A DNA stretch of 64,000 nucleotides from Gymnopus androsaceus JB14 (GCA_009733575.1 ML769403.1:1-64000), one strand, 5' to 3'. Positions 1 through 11,013 are shown, counted from the first letter of the stretch. A program made the numbers and translations. The notes: generated from the sequence alone by a model not told the origin.

Positions 1-1
1 G

Positions 2-109
2 AAGAGCATGCTCAATAAAGTCAAGCCCAAAGATGTAGTGGTCCACCATTTTGCAGAACTTGCGGATCAGGTAGACTCTGACTCGATGATGGATGAGGAT
101 GTGGATTAA
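2..109 (+). CDS. C-terminal tail of a gene cut by the window edge
   Basis: The second reading frame is open from the first bases to a TAA at 107-109 and gives 35 residues ending in the acidic string DSDSMMDEDVD. An acidic, Met/Asp-rich end is common in nuclear proteins, but nothing here identifies the family. The start and most of the gene lie outside the window. It is called coding because the frame runs uninterrupted from the edge and a long AT-rich, gene-poor stretch follows. Confidence 0.45.
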   Translation, partial: KSMLNKVKPKDVVVHHFAELADQVDSDSMMDEDVD

Positions 110-1158
110 AGGGGAAAATATGCGACTGCGACCGCATTTTTGATGTGAGTTGACGTGGCAGCGTTATGCCTTTGACGTGCTCGCGGCCCTTTTCTCTATC
201 AAAACTTGATATATGCACACCTCTTTTCCTTGTATCGAAAGATGGTCTAATTTCTTACATTTTAAGACCTATTTCCGGCTTATTTTAATATTTACTTTCT
301 TAGTTCCTTTTCTTACGAACAACTGTTGATCTTTTACTTGAAGTAAACGTATGTCCAAAAGTTGTTATATCAACGCATATTTTACTGTGTGAGAAAACTC
401 AGTTGAAAGACTAAATTTCTACCTCATAGGATGTTGCTTTGATACGCTATGTCTTAGTTTACCTTTCTAATGAAATGAAAGTCAATGTTTCAATGTTTTT
501 TTTAATCCTACTTAAATACTGTTGAAAAAGTGACGTATTGGTCAAAATATCTGCTGAGCAGATTTTTTTAACCTTCCGGTGTGCTATCAGCGTAAGATAA
601 ATTGCTAGATTCAAACTCGTCAACCTTCATCATATCATCGGGGTCGGATTCTGCAGAAATTTCTGGTCGAGCATGCTTTTTGGAAGATTGGGCAGTCTTC
701 TCACTACCATCTATGTCATCTTCTGGAGAAGAAAAATATGAGCTAAAGTATAATGAATATGGGATAAAAGGTGTAGTAGAATCGATGGTCATGATGACTA
801 GAAAAAAATGAATTAGTCTTTTGGAGGCGTGAGCTAGAAGGACGTCGACCGAATTCAGAGTTGGTGAAGTGTCAAACGGTGAGTCTGAACGGACCTGTTA
901 CGGGAAGCAATGCTGAGGAAGGGAACAAGTGGAAGGTCAATTATCTTGATAATAGAATAGGTAACTACTCGTCTGAAGAACGGAACAAGTGGAGGTCGTG
1001 GAGGTCAATCCTGTTCAGGACCTTGCCGCGTAATAAATCCTCCTTCCTCAGGATGAACCTTTCGCGATTATAGAGTAATAGGATTGCTTGTATAAATCTT
1101 TTTCAGCGGCTACTTATGGAGATGTACTTTGAAACGCAATACAATGTCTGTCTGAATC
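110..1158. other. Intergenic stretch, no clear gene
   Basis: This is AT-rich sequence between the edge gene and COQ6 (minus strand). Apart from the weak ORF at 568-792 (listed separately) only shadow ORFs are visible. The two halves of 925-1005 contain a partial direct repeat (a GGAACAAGTGGA motif twice, about 60 bp apart). It probably holds the 3' UTRs of both flanking genes. Confidence 0.4.
568..792 (-). CDS. Small acidic ORF, doubtful gene or last exon
   Basis: A 74-residue ATG-started ORF. Its second half is acidic and Ser-rich (EDDIDGSEKTAQSSKK, SDPDDMMKVDEFE). That composition looks more like protein than random AT-rich DNA, and a possible 3' splice site (TTCTCCAG) lies inside it at about 727-734, so it could be the last exon of a gene. 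No family is recognised and no other exon could be linked, so it may not be real. Confidence 0.15.
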   Translation of the reverse strand: MTIDSTTPFIPYSLYFSSYFSSPEDDIDGSEKTAQSSKKHARPEISAESDPDDMMKVDEFESSNLSYADSTPEG

Positions 1159-3154
1159 TTACTTCCCCTGCGAAGAACCCTGCGACGAAGCCGCAGCCGC
1201 AGTCACAGCCTTTGCCAAATTCTGCAACGCATTCACTGCAATCCCCACCAACCCACCACGAACTACCTGCGCCACACCCGCAGCCTTACCAATATTCTCC
1301 ACACCCTTAGCAGCCATATCGAACATCGCAGCTCTTACATCACCATTATACGATAACACCCTACTTGTCTTTGATACGGATCCAGCGGACATCATGATCG
1401 CTGCTTTAATCGAGTCAAACTCGTTGAGAACCTCGAGACCGACGGAACGGAGCTGAACGAGTGGTCCGGAGGAGGTATGATATAGTTTGTGAAGTTTGTC
1501 GCAGGCGGACATGATTTTGTGGTTTTCGAGGTATCGTTCTTGGGTGTAAGGGAGGAGAGCGGTGTAGGAGCCTATAAGTAAAGAAATGATAAGATAGGAT
1601 AAGGAGATGGATGGAAAACACGGAAAACGAACCAATATCTCCTCCGCGAAGCACAGTTCCGTGTATACATCTAGAAAGACATTCTACGTCGCCTAATCCC
1701 AAGTTGAGTCCTTGCCCTGCAAGAGGATGAATGGTATGTGCAGCATCACCCACGAGAACCGTACGACTGCCTTGACCTTCTCCGGTATACGTTTCCGCGT
1801 GGTTGTAACGAAGTGGGAAGGAAGCGATGGTGCCCGGTTGGATTGATGATACGACGGGAGGTACCATTTCGGCATCCAGAGGTGGTATACCGGAATTGGA
1901 GTCAATGGTTATCGAGGAGTATGCAGAAGTTTGGTCGATTGAATGAGATTGCTCTCGCCAAAGAATCTCAGCTTTGATCTCCTCATCCGTGATAGGTTTC
2001 CCGGCTTCATGTGCTTCGAGGATACGATCGTGGAGATACCGCATGGATATTTCTGGTAGACGGAAGGCAGCATTGATCATACGAGCTAGCACGGAGGGCT
2101 CACATCCTTTGAGAGCTGTGGCGAGAGCGGGTTTGGTGGACCATACCAGAGAAGATGCGGTGTCGGATATAGGAAGGAAGGCGATGGGTCCGGTAGGGAG
2201 GAACCTCTGATAGGCTGTTGTGTTCGGTCCAAGGAAAGCACCTCTGGGTGAATGCACCATTGTGCAGACGATAGCTTGGGTGTCGTACGACCAGCCATAG
2301 GTTGAGATTTTAGCAAAGGAGCGTACTGGGGAGTTCAATCCATCTGCTCCAATCTACAAAAACATTAAAATGAAGATCCAACCTAGGCCTTGACAGACAC
2401 TTACCAGCAACCTCGCCTTCAAAACCCGTCCAGTATCAAGATGTACTAGCGGCCAACTACCCGGAGTTTCGTCCACAGTTATGGATTGTACCTTGCTTTT
2501 GTCAAGGACATGAACGTCAGGTATAGATTGTAAATGGCGAAGTAGACCTCGTTGAAGATTGAGGGTTTCTGTTAATCGCGCCATTCCTTGGTCCGGAGTG
2601 GGGACCCCAAGCTCTGAGGCGGAGAAGGTGATTCTAGCATCTGAAACGCCATCCCAGACCTGCCAGTATATCAGGACCTGCAATTCCCGCAGACATAGGC
2701 GTTGGGTACCTGCATTTCTTGTATTGGCGCGGTTCTTTCCTGCTCAACATGGCCCCAGGACCCAATATCTTTACAGATTTCATAAATACATTGCTCAATG
2801 TATTTAGAGTCACTGACCTTTGAGAAAAGCTTGTGAAGCATTTGTGAGAGAGACGACGCGATTAGAAAATGTGCCGGCTTGAGGTGACCAGTCTCTGACT
2901 TTGGACAAGTCTCCCGCTTCAACCAGCGCAATTTTCAGAGAGTTTTGAAGCTCCTTCTTCGATCCTGAGTACTGTTTTGTGAGCATTTGCTTCAATTCAA
3001 AGAGAACAAGCGCACCGAGAGCACTGGCCAGAGCGAGCCCAGCAGGTCCTCCGCCGACAATTACCGCGTCGTATTCTCCATGATTAGTCGATATGAATCT
3101 TTGAGCTTTAGACAATAAACGAGAGGCTGCCGGACGTGTCGAGATGGCAAGCAT
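1159..3154 (-). CDS. COQ6: Ubiquinone biosynthesis monooxygenase COQ6
   Basis: FAD-dependent monooxygenase that hydroxylates the benzoquinone ring (C5 position) during coenzyme Q synthesis at the mitochondrial inner membrane. Six exons fit: 3154-3016, 2964-2818, 2768-2710, 2659-2405, 2353-1633 and 1571-1159. They total 1734 nt in one frame (577 aa) with introns of 49-61 nt. Motifs in order: a Ser/Arg-rich N-terminus that could be a mitochondrial presequence (RPAASRLLSKAQRF), the FAD-binding VIVGGGPAGLALASAL, the second FAD motif LLIGADGLNSPVR restored exactly by splicing 2404-2354, and VLVGDAAHTIHPLAGQGLNL. The usual family end (ALLPYTQERY...) is followed by about 75 extra Ala-rich residues, so the protein is longer than yeast Coq6 (about 479 aa). 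The 51-nt intron 3015-2965 is stop-free and in frame, so automatic models may retain it. It is divergent from SEC6 across only 66 bp. Confidence 0.93.
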
Positions 3155-3220
3155 TGTTTTACCACGTGCGGATTCCGTTTCTGCGCTTGGACCAGATGTT
3201 ATTGTCTCAACAATACTTCC
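3155..3220. promoter_or_regulatory. Compact bidirectional promoter, COQ6/SEC6
   Basis: Only 66 bp separate the COQ6 start codon (minus strand) from the SEC6 start codon (plus strand). Both genes are recognised with good motif support, so this short piece, possibly with sequence inside the 5' coding regions, must carry the promoter and 5' UTR functions of two housekeeping genes. No TATA box is visible. Confidence 0.55.
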
Positions 3221-5648
3221 ATGGCCGTCGCCCCAGTCTCTGCAGCTCAGGCTATCGGCGAATACCTCCAATCTCCAGATGATTTGGTCAAAGTAGCCGC
3301 TTACAGGAAGAAGTTGGAGAAGGAAAAGGCTTCGATAGATTCGAGGCTGAAGAGCGGCGTAAAGGAGCAGTTGCAGGCAACCAGGGAGGGATTGAGGAAG
3401 CTTCTTTCCACAAGGGCTAATGTTCAGGCTATCAAGGACGAAATGGTCTTCATCGATAGAGAATGCAACGACCCTCAGACCAAGGTCGCTACATTTGACC
3501 AAATCAGTCGAGTACGTTGTCCATATCTGGCTGATAATGTTCTGGTATTCATAGGCAAATTTCAGGTATCAATGGTACATCGAAATTTTCAGCAGACAGA
3601 AGAAATGGTCAACAATCTGATAGAAATGGAATCCAAGCTCTCCGAGCTCGGTTACATGCTCGATGATGATAGTGCATACATCACTGGTCCTGCGACCAAT
3701 CTCCTCGTCATTCACTATTATCTCAACCAACTGGAAGCTTTCCGGAATCAAACGATGCACCAGGCCAAGAAGGCTTCCTCAGACGCACGAATCTATCTCA
3801 CTCGACGGTTCGAGCGATTACATGCTGTTATTGAGCAGTTTGACCGGTATATTATCGACCTGGCTAGCAATGTACTAGACATTGTGCGTGAAGGAAACGG
3901 CCATGTCATTGTCAGGCTGGTCAAAATCGCCGAGATGGAAGGGAGAGAGGACGAGAAGGTAAACTCTTATAGCATTCTCTCAGATTCAAGCTTCACCTCC
4001 TTCATCAGGCCATAGCTATCCGGCTCGTCAAGAAAGCTGCGAAACTCGATGCTGCCTCGAAATTCAAATCGATGCAAGCCAACGCCCGAGTCATAAAACA
4101 TTACCGCTCCAAAATCACCAAAGCTATCGCCGATTCTATCAAAGCCAAATTTGACCGAGCCTACCAACAAGACGAGAAGGATCCACTGATGTTTCTGGAG
4201 AATCTCTCGTGGATGTACCAGGATATCATTCGTATTCAGTCAGATGTCATCCCATGCTTCCCCCCAGAATACGAAATCTACTCTCTCTACATCCGGGAAT
4301 ATCACAAGGCGTTGAACGTACAGATTGGCAAGGTCGTCGCTTCTGAGCCCGGAGCCAGTGTTCTGCTTACTCTATTCGAGTGGCTAAAGCAGTACAAGAA
4401 GGACATGAAGGAGCTAGACGTTCCTGCAGAACTTCTCGAGCCTCCTCTTCTTGATGGCAAGGAGCAGACCCTCATCGAGGACTACCTCCAAGTCATCATC
4501 AGGAAGCTCGACGAATGGTCTTCGAATATGATGAAAACCGAACTCGAAGAATTCATCTCCCGACGAGATCCTCTAGAAGTCGATGCCGATGGCCAATACG
4601 CCTCACAGGGCGGCGCTGGAATTCTGTTCCAGATGGTCAATCAGCAGGTCGATCTGGCCACCGAGAGTGGACAGGGCGCCATTCTAGCTCGCGTTGTCGT
4701 CGAGAGTAACCGAGTCATGCGAGGGATGCAGGATCAGTGGGTCAGAGCGGTGGAACAGGAATACAAAAAACACGTCGAAAAGCCGGACGAGGTCGCCGTC
4801 GGACTGGTAGAGTATGTCATTTCTCTCGCCAACGACATGCTCAAAGCCGCCGACTATTGCGAAGCGCTGTTAGCGCGTCTGGAACCTCTGGTATCTGAAA
4901 AGTACGCTGTCCAGATCAATCAGAACCTCAACAATGCTATCGATGGGTATCTCGACGTGGCGAAGAAGTGTACTCAGACTCTCATCGATATGATTTTCAA
5001 TGACCTGAAACCAGCGACGAAGAATTTATTCCAGGCTCCGTGGTACGATGGTATCTTGGCTCAGATCGTCGAGACCATACGCGACTACATGGACGACTAC
5101 AAAGAGTTCCTGAACCCCTCTCTATTCGAACTCCTCGTCGAAGATCTCATCGACGCGTTCCTCCTCGTATATCTAAACGCATTGGCCAATTCACCCAAGC
5201 TCGAAAATACCCGCGGCGACAGAAGCGAATGAAGGATGATGTGGATGACGCGTTTAGGTTGTTCCTCAATTATAAATCACAGAAGGAGATGGAGGAGTTA
5301 TTTCGAGGTGTTGGATTTGATATTGGGTATGCTGGAAGCGTCGAAGGATATTCATTTTCCTTTCGTATTGGTCTTTTGCAAAGAAACATGGGCCTAATCT
5401 GGCGTTTTGTTGAGGGCTTGGTGAAAGCTCGAGGAGATCTGGATCGTTCTGAGTGCCTAACGATGTTATGGATAGTATTAAACGAAAGGTTAAGGATGAA
5501 AATCTGACTGACCGTAAGTGATTTCTTTTTTTTGGAGTTTTTATGAGCTTGGCTCATAGGATTTTTTTTTTCGCGTTTAGCACCGGAACCGACTATCATG
5601 AAGAAAGTTGCCATTCAAAATGCTTTCTCGAGATTTTTGCGTACATAG
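3221..5648 (+). CDS. SEC6: Exocyst complex component Sec6, 3' end frame-broken
   Basis: Subunit of the exocyst, which tethers secretory vesicles to the plasma membrane at growth sites. The first exons are clean: 3221-3511, 3566-3958 and from 4009, with introns 3512-3565 (54 nt, stop-free) and 3959-4008. The N-terminal coiled-coil (QISR then VSMVHRNFQQTEEMVNNL) and the long helical body match the family. From about 5195 the conserved C-terminus continues, but in changing frames: KIPAATEA, MKDDVDDAFRLF, FEVLDLILGMLEASK, YWSFAKKHGPNLAF, FVEGLVKARGDLDRS, then DVMDSIKRKVKDENLTD. A last intron at 5514-5580 leads to PPEPTIMKKVAIQ and the stop at 5646-5648. At least five one-base shifts are needed in about 270 bp. 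Because the protein signal is preserved, sequence error or very recent damage is likelier than old decay. Confidence 0.88.
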
Positions 5649-5800
5649 GTGCGATGTTCAGTATAGAGACATATTTTTCTTGCTTTTTCTCTCTCGCATG
5701 GATATTTATACCTCCCATTAGCATGTATGTAGACATTGGACAAGTGAGTAGCACAATAATGTAGCATCTTCTTACTTTCTTCGATTCTCCTTTCTCAACA

Positions 5801-5971
5801 ATGGTCTCGCGTCGTCTCGCACCGAAAAAGATCTTGAATGAACCAGAAATCGAAAAATTTACCATCAACGCCGTGATGATTCAGAGTGGGATATTAGCAG
5901 CTCCTGGATTTGAACCAGATGACCCAATGATTCGCTTGGCAAGTAGCAAGCTTGTCCGATACGTCAGGTAG
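5801..5971 (+). CDS. Short ORF downstream of SEC6, doubtful
   Basis: An ATG at 5801 (context AACAATGG, a good fungal start) opens a 56-residue frame starting MVSRRLAPKKILNEPEIEKF and ending at TAG 5969-5971. Residue use looks protein-like, with no low complexity, and it lies between two real genes. No family is recognised and no further exon could be attached. It could be a small gene or chance. Confidence 0.2.
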   Translation: MVSRRLAPKKILNEPEIEKFTINAVMIQSGILAAPGFEPDDPMIRLASSKLVRYVR

Positions 5972-6013
5972 CCGTATCAATGAACGGTAGCATTCAGTAC
6001 ACAAGACCAACTT

Positions 6014-7278
6014 TTAATAATACACATAGCATCTTCTTCGATTCCCCACTGCTAGTTTTTCAGGAAGAGCGACCCGGAAAACTTTGATTCCTCTAATCTT
6101 TCGCCTCAAATGAGGAGCAAGGGTGCCATCGAATCCTGTCTCCCTGATCCAACTCTCCAGCGTATACCCAGTCGGGTGTACACGCCTGTTCCATTCCATG
6201 TCCCTAGTTACAAGGTCGGCATCCCAAACCCTGTACATCCCAGAAAAAGTATCTTTGATAGTAGCACCGTCCTTCGACCCTTTTACAATGGGAAGTTTCG
6301 TGTGAGGATAGATATCGAGATATTCATCAATCGAAATTCGTTTTCGGATAGCAGGTATACCCGTTACACGGGTAAAGGTTTCAACCGAGTTGGTCAACCG
6401 TCATCATTTCTGTGGCGATTTTCAGCTCTTGCCCAGAGGTTTCGGAGCGGTGGTCAAACGTGTAGCGGGTCCACCAGCCAATGTCCTCCAAGCTGATTGC
6501 AGGGATGTGACCGCTTTTCGACTGGAATTGCGAAGACTACTGCACCGTTGGGATCACGCTCGGGAAGAGGACCAAGAAGGACCTGGAGGTATGTAAGTAT
6601 GAGGGATATACGAAAGACGGTCTGGAGGATGGGAAAACATACGTCAGTAAGGTTCTCTATGTAAGGGCCGGTAGTGACAATCGACCACGTTAGCGAGTCT
6701 CCACTGGGGCTTGAAGACTGAGATCGCAGAAAGTCGTTCACGGCGCCTTTTGCATCCAGATGCATTGCCTTGTATTTTGGGTCGTAGTTCCCCAACTATG
6801 GTTAAGTCAATTTCACCGAACTAATGCCATGCCGTTGAACACTAACCTTGCTACTATAATCGAGACCACTCCAAACAAAGTGTCGCATTTGAGAAACACG
6901 ATGTGCTTGTTCGAACATCTTGATAGCCGCATAGATCTCTATCTGCCCGCCAACAGCCCAGGTGTCTGTGTTGGCGAAGACTCCATAGCATCCTTCTAAC
7001 GCAGCAGCGATACTATCCAAATCATCGAAACGACCTAACGGGGAAGTGGTATTAAGATAAGGACTTGGATTCATCAATCATGGAACCAACCTTGGAATAA
7101 TTCGGCGCCTAAAGAGGCAAGGGATTTCGCCTGCTCACTCGTCGTGTCTCGAGTAAGTGCTCTCACAGAGTACGGAGATGGTGTTCCATCACTGCGAGGT
7201 GCCGAGTAGAGCAGAAACGACTGGCGTTCCTTGAGCTCCAGTGGCACCAATGACCAATATAAGTTTTTTCGCTGCCAT
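6014..7278 (-). CDS. NmrA-like NAD(P)-binding oxidoreductase, frame-broken
   Basis: Atypical short-chain dehydrogenase of the NmrA/isoflavone-reductase type, a group that binds NAD(P) and includes nitrogen-regulation sensors and small-molecule reductases. The N-terminus has the Rossmann motif VIGATGAQGTPVVSALL. Later come DDLDSIAAALEGCYGVFANTD, HFVWSGLDYSSK and WSIVTTGPYIENL, as expected of the family, with introns near 7070, 6800 and 6620. Three one-base breaks interrupt the frame: after VVSALL (about 7203), before GHIPAISLEDIGWW (about 6511), and before VETFTRVTGIPAI (about 6386). Each is removed if one base is an insertion. The frame then runs to TAA at 6014. Either the gene is recently dead or the sequence carries indels. 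The substrate is unknown. Confidence 0.75.
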
Positions 7279-7640
7279 TCTTCAAGTCGAGTAGAGTGTA
7301 GTAGAGTTGAGTAGTAAAGTGATTTGCAGAACCTCTGCTTGAATCTGACTTTTAAGTAACGAATGAAGCATACCTAGGCCGGGGTGCTTTCTAAGGCCGC
7401 TTCAGGCTTTCTAAGATACTGCAATATAGGCCAAACATTCACGCGAATGTATAATAGAATGACAGCCCGAAGCTATCTTGGCGTGAGTTTGGTGTGACTG
7501 GCTAAAGCCCGGGTTATGCCCGAGCCGACTCATTGGCATGTTAAAGTTTGCCCAAATGTTGAAGAACCAAGGGCATGTGTCTCCATATCACGTAGAGCAA
7601 AAGCAGCCGTTGACCGTTGAAGGCCGTTGACAGGACATGA
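7279..7640. other. Intergenic, upstream of the NmrA-like gene
   Basis: The sequence between the NmrA-like start codon and the first F-box-like relic holds only short shadow ORFs. It presumably carries the NmrA-like promoter; no motif stands out. Confidence 0.35.
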
Positions 7641-8480
7641 GACCTCATGACCACGGCGCGCGCGCACACCGTGTACTTCACTGCCACTGTTAGAACCCGT
7701 GACATGTGACTTCTCGTGTCTTTCTTTCTTGCGTCCAACATCGGCCTCACTTTCTGACGTCGGTCTCCCACCGAAATTGTATAATCTCAGCGACGAACAT
7801 TTTTCACTTCGAACCATTTCGCTCGTCTGCAAAGACTTTCTCCCAGCCGCATTTATTCCACGCTGACTTGATATCTGACAGTCTTGTTATCTCTGATCCA
7901 CAAACATCCTCCTTGGGAATTGATTCGTTCAACGCTTCGAAAGTGTCCGACCACCTAAGGCTTATCTAATTCCTCTCATCCTGCCGTTTCTTACCGGAGT
8001 CAAGTTGGAAAATGGACTCATCAAGCATTTTCATACGATACGAAAGCATCGTAGCGGGTAGCTTCAGAAACTGGATCAAGGCGAAATGCTAGCGCAAGAC
8101 CTTGGCTGCAATTTTATTGTCAGACCAGACGGCACTTGCTTTTCCAAACTCGTTGAGTGAATTAAATCTCACTAGAGTGAAAAATTATCGTCAGTGAAGA
8201 GTTTGCTCCTATGCTCCGTAGTAAAGATGGCTTATAATTAGGCCTGGGGCTATGGATAGCGTATTGATCGAAGGCATGCAATCAAGATCTGCTTCAACAG
8301 CTGTGTCGAGAAAGTGCTACTATACACTGTAGTACTGCCAACCCTCCCTCAACATCAACTTCCTCACTCTTTTCATCCTCAGCCTCCTTGATCTGGTTCG
8401 TGACATATTGGTCTACTTGAAGTATTCAATGCTAGAGCGACCAGTAGAACTGTAGACAATGGGGCTGGATCAGATTTTGA
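7641..8480 (+). pseudogene. F-box-like pseudogene, copy 1 (decayed)
   Basis: A relic sharing long collinear nucleotide stretches with 11090-12510: the CTTTCTTTCTTsC start region, TTGATATCTGrCAGTC, TTCTTACCGgAGTCAaGTTGG, GACCAGACGGCrCTTG and ATGCTGGAGCGACC. A short readable piece, LSDEHFSLRTISLVCKDF, resembles the N-terminal F-box of basidiomycete F-box/leucine-rich proteins, but frames break every few dozen codons and much of the middle is deleted relative to the other copy. It ends near 8480, where the kinase-like gene begins on the other strand. It is called a pseudogene from multiple stops and deletions. Confidence 0.55.
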
Positions 8481-8604
8481 TAGCAAAGATCATGTTCGGT
8501 TCAGAACTCTTCGGATCCCAGCTGATAGGAGAGCCTGTCCGTGACCGTGACCAAAACTCAAGATTAAGCGATACATATAACAATAAAGACGGGAGAGCAA
8601 TAGA

Positions 8605-9585
8605 TTACAGAGGTCGAAATGGTTTATGGCGATGCAAGCGTTTGGAGGCACCTGCTCAGTCGTTAAGCCAATCTTATCTAGGTAAAACACAAACCGTCAG
8701 ACTCACCTATGTCATTTTTCTGGAAGGGAACCAGAAAATAAGAGGCGGACACCATTGCATTGACATCGTCTGATTCAGGATATTTGACGCATCGGGCCAC
8801 CGCCCCAGCAAAGCTGCGAGTTTCCTTCATCATCGCGATGGCGAAAAATGACGGAGGCAAGAAGCACGAGTAATGGAAATTGAGTGCGACTATGGTATTG
8901 TCTGGAAGCTTTTTGAAATTGTGGGGTTCTATATCGCAAGGGCACAGGAAAAGACCATCGCTGGCATCGGCCACCAAGTTAACACGTCTAGGGTCTTGCA
9001 TGATCCTGAGGATCTACCATGGTCATAAGTCATCTAGGTCAAGTAAAATCAACGCCCACTTACGCCGTTTACATGGCTCTGTAGGTCATTGGCTGTCTTG
9101 TATCTGATAGGAGATACCTGGTCAAGGACGAAGAAGTCGTGTACGACATGACCTCCGCCAACGTGTCCGGGTGCAGAGCTTGGACCTCGGATGCTGATAA
9201 GCGTCTGGACAGCCTGTGCCACAAGCTTGCAGTCTTCGAAGGTGCAGTCAGGGGCATCGATGTACTCCATAACAATGTATCCGGTGGTCCAGGTGTAGAG
9301 GCTGTTCGAGCAATAGGAGGGGGCCGTGAAATAGGCATGGACTCGAGGGATCCGCACGGTGGCCTCAGGCATAGCGTTAAGTGTCTTTGCAACCCAGTCT
9401 TGGGTCAACGCCTCATCGATGGGGAGTTCCATGCCATACTTGACCCAGGCGACAATGGGCCCTCCAGGTCGACTGGACAAAGGGATTCCAGGGAGCGGTC
9501 CAGCCTCTTGGCATATGGCTACGATGCGGTCCCGAGGCGGTAGATTGTCGTTGGGGAGAAATCCGTGAGATGGATCGGAGGTCAT
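8605..9585 (-). CDS. Aminoglycoside-phosphotransferase-like protein, probably inactive
   Basis: Three exons (9585-9064, 9013-8707, 8651-8605) give 876 nt in frame (291 aa). The pattern is that of the large fungal APH/choline-kinase-like family: PGGPIVAWVKYGMELPIDEA in the N-lobe, TGYIVMEYIDAPDC at the hinge, LQSHVNG-ILRIMQDP after the first intron, then LCPCDIEPHNF. Active members have HGDLxPxN and a later DWE/DFG-like Asp. Here the loop reads CDIEPHNF and the metal-binding motif position reads VALNFHY, so the His and the metal-binding Asp of the DFG-equivalent appear lost, suggesting a pseudokinase. The 291-aa length is normal for these fungal proteins. The last small exon is the least certain. 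F-box relics flank it on both sides. Confidence 0.72.
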
Positions 9586-9729
9586 GGTGACTGGCGAAAG
9601 GTAAGGGAGTTTGTAAAGATAGGTGTGAAGAGGCTTAAGTGGAAGAAGGGCTAGAAATGGAGAGGCATGGTGAGAAGCAACAACTGCAACAAGGAGGCGA
9701 CTCAGGGGCCTCGGCACCTAAATAAGCCC

Positions 9730-10070
9730 CTGCCATTCCCTTCCTCCTCAAAGTCGATACCACCTTCGGTGATCTGCTTCACTCCATTGGAGATGGATTA
9801 CACCTGAGATTGGTGTTCGACAATCAGGATCACCTTATAAGTCTTCTCGGTGAGGATAAATGGCGTACTGACCAAAGGTATGCAATCAAGAATGTTCACA
9901 AAGGTTTACACAGTAACTACATTCATGAATCTCTGCGTCAACAGCTGTACATCCGGGTTCAACATTGCCCTGCCAATCCTCCCGGAATACCAGCTTCCTC
10001 TCTTTTTATTCTCAGGGGAAGAGGCGACGACCGGCTGTTTCACGTTAAGGTAGAGGATGCCTAGGTAGGT
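9730..10070 (+). pseudogene. F-box-like pseudogene fragment, copy 2
   Basis: This stretch shares blocks with copies 1 and 3: GGTATGCAATCAAG, TTGTTCACAAAGG-TTACACA, TCTCTGCGTCAACAGCTG, and GCCAACC-type text followed by CTCTTTTyATcCTCAG. A readable piece (CFTPLEMDYT, LISLLGEDKWRTDQRYAIKNV) looks like part of a leucine-rich tail. It lacks the F-box half, is bounded by the kinase-like gene on the left and is short, so it is taken as a truncated copy of the same family. Confidence 0.4.
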
Positions 10071-10318
10071 CCAGCTGGTAGGATAACCTTCAAAGGAAGT
10101 ACATTCTCCTCTGCCAGCGTAGTCTATGTACAGCGTTCACCTAATGCAATGCCCGTCAAATTGCGATGCGACAGAATAGCCTCTTGAAAGTTTCGCGTCC
10201 GGATGATTGACTCGTGTACTCTAGCGTAAATATAAATATTGTCGGCCATCGCTTTTTTTCACCCACCAAGTCGTCTTCGGACTGATTTACTAGTCCGTCC
10301 CCCAGTATCCTGACCAAT

Positions 10319-11013
10319 ATGTCGGCAGCTGGTTCTGTCCAGTTTGAGCGGGATGTTCGCTCTGCTTCCCGTCCGTTCAAACGAGATCGAGACCATCGCG
10401 AAAAATGGAGTATGGGGATGTCTCCATCGTCTGGTGTTCGTTTATCCTACATCACCCTCGAACCAGAAGGAGGCAGTGAATCTCAGCGAAACAAAGTGGT
10501 ACCAAAGAAGCAGTGGAGTCAAACGTAACCATTCATGCTGAGCATATAGATGGCGCTTGGACTAATGTACTTCGTCATAGGACATCCGACCGCAAGTCTA
10601 ACAGGAATACCCTTCCAAAACCCTCCACTAGCAAAGTGAAATACGACCAAATGGGCATTTTTGGCCGCTTGAACCGGAAGGCAGACAGCCACTCTGAAAT
10701 CCAGAATCATACGTCAATCCTTCTATCCGAGGCTCCTGTCGAGAACAACGCTTTAGTAGCAACTACTGGCGCCCCAAACTGTGATAGCCTGAATCGCTCG
10801 AGTCGCGGAGCTGTAGATCTGGGAATCTTGGTAGAACAAGCAGAGAAGAAATGGGAGAGTATTCAAACAGAACAGATTGTCAAAGACGAATATGAGGTGC
10901 TAGATAATGAAGGTGAAACCACCTTAATCCGAGTCTCCAAGGTTAAGGGAAAGAGGAGAAGCACAGGGCCACAAGATCCAGCTAAGGACGATGATGGCTT
11001 TGAACTCATTTGA
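10319..11013 (+). CDS. Hypothetical protein, basic-acidic, one frame break
   Basis: An ATG at 10319 starts MSAAGSVQFERDVRSASRPF, rich in Arg, Asp and Ser. That frame stops at 10528. A second frame opens just before and reads TKEAVESNVTIHAEHIDGAW on to a charged C-terminus (KDEYEVLDNEGETTLIRVSK, DDDGFELI), stopping at 11011-11013. No intron of plausible size joins them, so one base is probably missing between about 10470 and 10510. The joined product would be about 230 aa with no membrane segment. An AAATATAAATATT stretch at 10226-10240 is a possible TATA region. No family is recognised; function unknown. Confidence 0.45.

Noticed and set aside
861..1073. Plus-strand ORF of 70 codons with an internal near-repeat
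   Set aside because: No family, weak start context, and it lies in the AT-rich spacer next to the COQ6 3' end; it looks like chance plus a small direct repeat.
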